Below are positions 58,973 to 64,000 of a DNA stretch of 64,000 nt, piece by piece. Made by a program: the position numbers and the translations under genes. The notes under the pieces are model-generated. The model searched no databases. It saw nothing but the letters and a program-made list of their open reading frames with translations, and was not told where the DNA came from. Positions within the stretch are counted from its first letter, which is position 1; each line of letters begins with the position of its first letter. Source of the stretch: Mesorhizobium sp. YIM 152430 (GTDB lineage: Bacteria > Pseudomonadota > Alphaproteobacteria > Rhizobiales > Rhizobiaceae); NCBI RefSeq assembly GCF_029210365.1, contig NZ_JARGES010000015.1:1-64000 (forward strand), in the 5' to 3' direction.

Positions 58973-59941
58973 TCAGGAACTGGGTGGCGAACCGGCGAAT
59001 GGCTCGACCGCATGGCCGGCTTTCGCCACGCCCAGGCGCTTGATTTCCCAATCGAGGACGATGCCCGAATTTTCCGCGACGCGGGCACGGACCGTTTCGC
59101 CGAGAAGTTCCAGATCATGCGCCGACGCATTGCCGGTGTTGATCATGAAATTGCAGTGGAGCGGCGACATCTGCGCGCCGCCGATCATCAGCCCGCGGCA
59201 ACCGGCCTTGTCGATCTCCTTCCAGGCCGAGCTGCCCTCGGGATTCTTGAAGGTCGAGCCGCCGGTCTTCTCCTTGATCGGCTGCACCGTCTCGCGGTGA
59301 TGCTGGACCTCGTTCATCGCCTTCTGGATTTCGGCAGCGTCTTCGCGATGGCCCTCGAAAAGCGCACCGGTGAAGATCAGATCGGGAGAAACCGACGAAT
59401 GGCGATAGGCATAGCCCATCTGGGCATTGGACAGGATGTGCCGATTGCCCTTGCGATCCATGGCATAGACGTCGACGACGCGCTCGCGCGTCTCGGTGCC
59501 GTTGGCGCCTGCATTCATGCGCAGCGCGCCGCCGATGGCGCCGGGAATGCCGTGGTAGAAATGAAAGCCGCCGATACCCGCGTCGAGCGCGGCTGCCGCA
59601 ACCCGTTTGTCCGGTGCGGCTGCGCCGGCGCGGATGCGCGTCTCGTCAAGCACTTCGACCTGCCCGAACCCCTTGGCCGACAGGCGGATGACGACGCCCG
59701 GAATGCCGCCGTCGCGGACGAGAAGGTTGGAGCCGATGCCGACGACCAGCACCGGCACGTCGGCCGGCAGGAGTTTCAGGAACGCGGCAAGGTCGTCGTC
59801 GTCGGCCGGCTGGAACAGGAGTTCGGCCGGCCCGCCGACGCGAAACCAGGTGATCGTCTCCATCGGCGCGTTCGCCGTCAAACGCCCGCGGATGGCCGAT
59901 ACATCACCAAGCCGTGCCAGGAGCGCATTGCCGTCGATCAT
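58973..59941 (-). CDS. murB: UDP-N-acetylenolpyruvoylglucosamine reductase
   Basis: A 322-residue FAD enzyme reducing UDP-GlcNAc-enolpyruvate to UDP-MurNAc with NADPH. It has [16 protein letters not shown], the FAD-binding [29 protein letters not shown] and [14 protein letters not shown], whose serine protonates the intermediate. The ATG at 59941 overlaps the murC stop (ATGA). A 220-bp gap, unusually long for this cluster, follows before ddl. Confidence 0.97.
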   Translation of the reverse strand: MIDGNALLARLGDVSAIRGRLTANAPMETITWFRVGGPAELLFQPADDDDLAAFLKLLPADVPVLVVGIGSNLLVRDGGIPGVVIRLSAKGFGQVEVLDETRIRAGAAAPDKRVAAAALDAGIGGFHFYHGIPGAIGGALRMNAGANGTETRERVVDVYAMDRKGNRHILSNAQMGYAYRHSSVSPDLIFTGALFEGHREDAAEIQKAMNEVQHHRETVQPIKEKTGGSTFKNPEGSSAWKEIDKAGCRGLMIGGAQMSPLHCNFMINTGNASAHDLELLGETVRARVAENSGIVLDWEIKRLGVAKAGHAVEPFAGSPPSS

Positions 59942-61350
59942 GCCGCCGCCTCGAGCGAGCCGAGATCCTTGGGCAGCGCATAGGCCCATTGCGTGATGTT
60001 GCCCGCGCCGAGGAAGACGACGAAATCGCCGGGCTGGACGAGATCGCGGATCGCAGGCGCAATCGCTTCCGGCCCGGCGAGCAGGCGCGCATCGCGGTGC
60101 CCCCCGGCCCGGATCTGCGCCACCAGCGTTTCGGCGCTGACGCCCTCGATCGGCTCCTCGCCGGCAGCATAGACCGGGGCGATCATCACCGTGTCGGCAT
60201 CGTTGAAGCAGGAGGCGAAATCGTCGAACAAATCGCGCAGGCGCGTGAAGCGGTGTGGCTGGGCGATCGCCACGATGCGGCCCTGGCAGGCCTCGCGCGC
60301 GGCCTGGAGAACGGCCCTGACCTCGACCGGATGGTGGCCGTAATCGTCAAAGATATGCGCACCGTTCCACTCGCCCGTCAGCGTGAAGCGCCGCTTGACG
60401 CCGCCGAAGGCCGACAGGCCCTTGCGGATCGCATCCGCGCCGAGGCCCAGTTCGTGCGCGACCGCGATGGCGGCGGTGGCATTGGAGACGTTGTGGCGGC
60501 CCGGCATCGGCAGGCGAAGCCCTTCGATGATCAAGGTCGCATCGCGCTTGCGGTTGCGGATCATCACGTCGAATAGCGACGATGCGCCGTCCATGCGGTG
60601 ATTGTAGAAGCGGACATCGGCCTGCGGATTCTCGCCATAGGTGATGACGCGCCGGTCCTCGATGCGGGCGACGAGCTGCTGCACTTCCGGGTGGTCGATG
60701 CACATCACGCCGAAGCCGTAGAAGGGCACGTTCTCGACGAACTGGCGGAACGCCTCGCGCACCTTCTCGAACGAGCCGTAATGGTCGAGATGTTCCGGGT
60801 CGATATTGGTGACGACCGCGATTTCGGCCGGCAGCTTCAGGAAGGTGCCGTCGCTCTCGTCGGCCTCCACCACCATCCACTCGCCCTCGCCCATGCGGGC
60901 GTTGGTGCCATAGGCGTTGATGATGCCGCCATTGATGACGGTCGGGTCGAGCCCGCCGGCGTCGAGCAGCGTCGCGACCATCGAGGTCGTGGTCGTCTTG
61001 CCATGCGTGCCGCCGATCGCGACGGCCTGGCGAAAGCGCATCAGTTCGGCGAGCATTTCGGCCCGGCGCACGATCGGCAGAAGCTTCTCCCGCGCAGCAG
61101 TGAGTTCGGGATTCGACTTCTTGATCGCGGTCGACACGACGACCACCTCGGCCTGGCCGAGATTTTCGGCCCGGTGGCCGACGAAGCACTCGATGCCCTT
61201 GTCGCGCAGGCGCTGGACATTGGCGCTCTCCGACTGGTCTGAGCCCTGCACTTGATAGCCCAGATTGTGCAGCACTTCCGCAATGCCGCTCATGCCGATG
61301 CCGCCGATGCCGATGAAATGCACCACGCCGATTGTCTGCGGCATTTTCAT
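59938..61350 (-). CDS. murC: UDP-N-acetylmuramate--L-alanine ligase
   Basis: A 470-residue Mur ligase adding L-Ala to UDP-MurNAc. The N-terminal Rossmann motif is [17 protein letters not shown], the P-loop is [12 protein letters not shown], and [12 protein letters not shown] and the C-terminal domain [12 protein letters not shown] follow. Start ATG 61350 overlaps the murG stop codon (ATGA). Confidence 0.97.
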   Translation of the reverse strand: MKMPQTIGVVHFIGIGGIGMSGIAEVLHNLGYQVQGSDQSESANVQRLRDKGIECFVGHRAENLGQAEVVVVSTAIKKSNPELTAAREKLLPIVRRAEMLAELMRFRQAVAIGGTHGKTTTTSMVATLLDAGGLDPTVINGGIINAYGTNARMGEGEWMVVEADESDGTFLKLPAEIAVVTNIDPEHLDHYGSFEKVREAFRQFVENVPFYGFGVMCIDHPEVQQLVARIEDRRVITYGENPQADVRFYNHRMDGASSLFDVMIRNRKRDATLIIEGLRLPMPGRHNVSNATAAIAVAHELGLGADAIRKGLSAFGGVKRRFTLTGEWNGAHIFDDYGHHPVEVRAVLQAAREACQGRIVAIAQPHRFTRLRDLFDDFASCFNDADTVMIAPVYAAGEEPIEGVSAETLVAQIRAGGHRDARLLAGPEAIAPAIRDLVQPGDFVVFLGAGNITQWAYALPKDLGSLEAAA

Positions 61351-62465
61351 GGGGTGCCTCCTTGGCTGAATTGCGTGACTGTCTGGCCCGCCGCAATAGC
61401 CTCCGCGAGGTCGGCAAGCAATGTCGCCGCATTGGGTTTGCCGACAGAATGCGCCGACTGCGCCATTTTGGCAGCGCGGTCGGGATCGCTCATGAAGCCT
61501 TCGATCAGTTCGGCGAGCCGCTGCGGGGTCAGCCCCGGTTGCGGCTCGACCAGCGCGCCGCCGGCAGCGGCAAGCGCGGCCGCATTCGCCGCCTGGTCAT
61601 GGTCGAGCGCATGGGGATAGGGAACGAGGATCGAGGGGCGGCCGATGACCGCGAGTTCCGAAACCGTCGACGCGCCCGAGCGCGAGATGACGAGTTGGGC
61701 CGAGGCGATTCGTTTCGCCATGTCCTTGAAGAAGGGCGAGACCTCGGCCTCGATGCTTAAGTCTGCATAGGCCGCCTTGACTGCCGCCTCGTCGTCGGCG
61801 CGCGCCTGCTGGGTGATTTTCAGCCGCGCCCGCAATTCGGGCGAGAGCGCGCGGATCGCCTCAGGCAGGGCGCTGGAGAAGAACTGCGCGCCCTGGCTGC
61901 CGCCGAAGACGAGAAGGTGGAACGGATCGCTGGCGCGCGAGACGGTGTAGGGCATCGTCGACGCCTCGATGACCGAGGGGCGGACGGGATTGCCGGTGAC
62001 GACGATCCGGCTGTCCTTGCCCGCTTCGAGGAAGCCGCCGGCGATCGCCTTGGCGCGGGTCGCGAGCGCCTTGTTGGCGCGCCCCATGACGGCGTTCTGC
62101 TCATGGAGCATGGTCGGCACGCCGCGACGCGTCGCGGCATAGAGCGGCGGCAATGTCGGATAGCCGCCGAAGCCGATGACGACCTTCGGGCGGATTGTCT
62201 CGATGATCTTCGAAGCCTGCCTCACGCCCGACCACAGCGCCCAGAAGGTGCGCGCGAGCGCGATCGGGTTCTTCGAGCCGATCGTGGCGGAATGGACCGG
62301 ATGGACCTTGGAGGCCGGAAAATCGCCGGCGAAGCGCCCTGCCCGGTCGTCGGTCGCCAGATGGACGAGCCAGCCGCGCGCGATCAGTTCGTGGGCGAGC
62401 GCCTCTGCCGGGAAGAGATGACCGCCCGAACCGCCGGCCGACAGGAGCATCAAACCCTTGCTCAT
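61347..62465 (-). CDS. murG: UDP-GlcNAc transferase to lipid I
   Basis: A 372-residue GT28 glycosyltransferase that adds GlcNAc to lipid I to form lipid II at the inner membrane face. It starts [20 protein letters not shown], with the GGxGGH loop, then [14 protein letters not shown] and, in the C-terminal domain, [13 protein letters not shown] and [24 protein letters not shown]. One base separates its start from the ftsW stop codon. Confidence 0.97.
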   Translation of the reverse strand: MSKGLMLLSAGGSGGHLFPAEALAHELIARGWLVHLATDDRAGRFAGDFPASKVHPVHSATIGSKNPIALARTFWALWSGVRQASKIIETIRPKVVIGFGGYPTLPPLYAATRRGVPTMLHEQNAVMGRANKALATRAKAIAGGFLEAGKDSRIVVTGNPVRPSVIEASTMPYTVSRASDPFHLLVFGGSQGAQFFSSALPEAIRALSPELRARLKITQQARADDEAAVKAAYADLSIEAEVSPFFKDMAKRIASAQLVISRSGASTVSELAVIGRPSILVPYPHALDHDQAANAAALAAAGGALVEPQPGLTPQRLAELIEGFMSDPDRAAKMAQSAHSVGKPNAATLLADLAEAIAAGQTVTQFSQGGTP

Positions 62466-62466
62466 G

Positions 62467-63636
62467 TCATTCCGCCGCCGGCAGGGGTTCGGTCATCGGC
62501 TGGGCGCCGAAGCCGCGGCCGGAAAGAACGCTGCGCCGCTGAGGCTTCTTGCGCGACAGCGCGAGCACCATGCCCATCGAGATCGCCATCGCGACGAGCG
62601 ACGAGCCGCCATAGGAGATGAAAGGCAGCGTCATGCCCTTGGCGGGAAGAAGCTGGAGGTTCACGCCCATATTGATGATCGACTGGAAGCCGAAGAGGAT
62701 GACGAGGCCGCTGATCGCGAAGCGGGAGAAATCGTCGCTCTCGCGGCTTGCCGCCGCGATGCCGCGCAAGACGACGAAGGCGAAGAGGCCGGCGATGATC
62801 AGGCAAAGGATGAGACCGAATTCCTCGGCCGCGACCGCGAAGACGAAATCCGTGTGGCTGTCCGGCAGGATGCGCTTGACCGAGCCTTCGCCCGGCCCCT
62901 GCCCGAGCCAACCGCCGCGCACCATCGCCTCGTGGCCCATATCGGTCTGGTAGTTGTCGCCCTCGCCGGTGAAGAACCGGTCGATGCGGCCCTGGACGTG
63001 ATCGAAGGAGAAATAGGCGCCGGACGCGAATGCGACCGCGATGCCGCCGAGGACGACGATCCACAGCCACGGCAGCCCGGCCATGAAGAACATCACGCCC
63101 CAGGTCGCGACGACCAGGATCGACTGGCCGAGATCGGGCTGGGCGACGAGAAGCGCCAGCACGACGCCCAGCAGCATCATGGAGAAGAGATTGCCGGGGA
63201 CGGCATTCGACCGCGCCCGTTCGGCAAAGAGCCAGGCGCAGATCACCACGAAAGCGGGCTTCATGTATTCCGATGGCTGGATCGAGATGCCGGCCAGATG
63301 AAGCCAGCGCCGCGAGCCCTTGATCTCGGCCCCGACGAAAAGCACCGCGACCATCATGACGAGCGAACCGACGAGCATGACGAGCGCGAGACGCCGCACG
63401 AGCCGCGCATCGAGGAAGGAAACCAGCAGCATCACGACGAGCGCCGGCACCATGAAGATGATCTGGCGGGTGACGAAGTGGAAGCTGTCGAGGCCGATGC
63501 GCTCGGCGACGGCCGGGCTTGCGGCGAAGGAGAGCACGACGCCAAGCAGCATCAGTGCCATGAACGCCGCCAGGAACCAGCGGTCGATGGTCCACCACCA
63601 CTGCGCGACAGGACTGCGGTCGACGCGACTGATCAT
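62467..63636 (-). CDS. ftsW: Lipid II polymerase FtsW (SEDS family)
   Basis: A 389-residue polytopic membrane protein with ten predicted transmembrane helices. SEDS motifs seen are [36 protein letters not shown], the catalytic-loop Asp in [18 protein letters not shown] and [16 protein letters not shown]. It polymerises septal peptidoglycan together with FtsI. The start codon overlaps the murD stop (ATGA). Confidence 0.96.
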   Translation of the reverse strand: MISRVDRSPVAQWWWTIDRWFLAAFMALMLLGVVLSFAASPAVAERIGLDSFHFVTRQIIFMVPALVVMLLVSFLDARLVRRLALVMLVGSLVMMVAVLFVGAEIKGSRRWLHLAGISIQPSEYMKPAFVVICAWLFAERARSNAVPGNLFSMMLLGVVLALLVAQPDLGQSILVVATWGVMFFMAGLPWLWIVVLGGIAVAFASGAYFSFDHVQGRIDRFFTGEGDNYQTDMGHEAMVRGGWLGQGPGEGSVKRILPDSHTDFVFAVAAEEFGLILCLIIAGLFAFVVLRGIAAASRESDDFSRFAISGLVILFGFQSIINMGVNLQLLPAKGMTLPFISYGGSSLVAMAISMGMVLALSRKKPQRRSVLSGRGFGAQPMTEPLPAAE

Positions 63637-64000
63637 TGGGAAGTCCCTCCGAAAGAAACGAGCCCGTCGAGCGCATGGACCGCGCTGCGGAAGGCTTCGC
63701 CACGAACCTCGAAATTCTTGAACTGATCGAAACTGGCGCAGGCCGGCGAAAGCAGCACGACCGGTTCGCTCGAGGCGTCACCAGCAGCATCGCGCGCGGC
63801 GTGCGCGACGGCCGCGTCCAGCGTGCCGGCGATTTCGAACGGTGCCGCCTCGCCAAGAGTGGCGGCGAAGGCGGGTGCGGCCTCGCCGATCAGATAGGCA
63901 CGCGCGATGCGCGGGAAGAAGGCACGCAGCGGCTCGATGCCGCCTTCCTTGGGCAGGCCGCCGGCTATCCAGTAGATGCGCCCGAAGCTCGACAGCGCGG
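63633..64000 (-). CDS. murD: UDP-N-acetylmuramoylalanine--D-glutamate ligase, C-terminal part (cut by window edge)
   Basis: The last 122 codons of a minus-strand gene whose start lies beyond the right edge. The frame reads [19 protein letters not shown], then [20 protein letters not shown] and [20 protein letters not shown], which is the conserved C-terminal domain of MurD. It adds D-Glu to UDP-MurNAc-Ala. Its TGA overlaps the ftsW ATG. Confidence 0.93.
   Translation of the reverse strand, partial: ALSSFGRIYWIAGGLPKEGGIEPLRAFFPRIARAYLIGEAAPAFAATLGEAAPFEIAGTLDAAVAHAARDAAGDASSEPVVLLSPACASFDQFKNFEVRGEAFRSAVHALDGLVSFGGTSQ

Noticed and set aside
62462-63856. A 464-codon minus-strand frame across ftsW and murD.
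   Set aside because: It is an alternate frame of ftsW and murD, both of which are fully recognised in other frames.

Overview
The window is an ordinary, gene-dense chromosomal segment of a high-GC alphaproteobacterium, most likely of the order Hyphomicrobiales (Rhizobiales). Four things point there: a circularly permuted two-piece tmRNA gene with the tag ANDNYAEARLAA, an alpha-type SspB ClpXP adaptor, small rhizobial families (BA14K-like, DUF1127, DUF4169, DUF2853, RHH), and the gene orders ilvIH / miaA-serB-degP-hflCK-folA-thyA and ftsW-murGCB-ddl-ftsQAZ-lpxC-bamD-recN-ligA. The genus cannot be fixed from sequence reading alone. I saw no insertion sequence, prophage, CRISPR array or other clear mobile island.

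Layout. 1-0.5 kb: a strong rRNA-like promoter fires leftward out of the window, and tRNA-Lys(CTT) lies behind it. 0.5-5 kb: a PhzF-like protein and a MacAB-type export operon. 4.9-6 kb: a BA14K-like secreted protein and two tail-to-tail PilZ genes. 6-15.2 kb: vitamin B6 and branched-chain amino acid genes (pdxJ, tetR, ilvC, and ilvIH with an attenuation leader), interrupted by a STAS-like/PP2C pair, a RecD-like helicase, a vapBC module and a LysE exporter. 15.2-25.2 kb: a HerA-like ATPase, a diguanylate cyclase, miaA/serB, degP-hflC-hflK and folA-thyA. 25.2-27.9 kb: a dual FluC fluoride channel, tmRNA, sspB and two small genes. 27.9-42 kb: a very large AsmA-like protein, a FAD-linked dehydrogenase, a thioesterase, a LOV histidine kinase with a response regulator, a class A PBP, a UvrD-type helicase and an outer-membrane-like protein. 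42-48 kb: a hexapeptide acetyltransferase, a 50-residue small protein, SCO1, PrmA, DUF1127, an M24 peptidase and AzlCD. 48-64 kb: DNA repair (ligA, recN), envelope biogenesis (bamD, lpxC) and the division/cell wall (dcw) cluster, ending inside murD.

How the genes work together. Branched-chain amino acid metabolism recurs: ilvC, ilvIH with a Leu/Ile/Val-rich leader peptide, and the azlCD exporter. Protein quality control is concentrated here: tmRNA with SspB, DegP, and HflKC. The right-hand 16 kb is a nearly continuous minus-strand set of peptidoglycan and division genes with ATGA overlaps. Its one large gap (murB-ddl) holds five GANTC sites, the CcrM methylation target of alphaproteobacteria.

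Most interesting signals: the ilvIH attenuator, whose leader ORF appears to start at the transcription start (leaderless); the GANTC cluster upstream of ddl-ftsQAZ; the perfect TetR-type palindrome upstream of a tetR gene that ends 4 bp before ilvC; and the LOV kinase/response regulator pair. I found no wholly unknown multi-gene system; the candidates are regulatory arrangements and small proteins.
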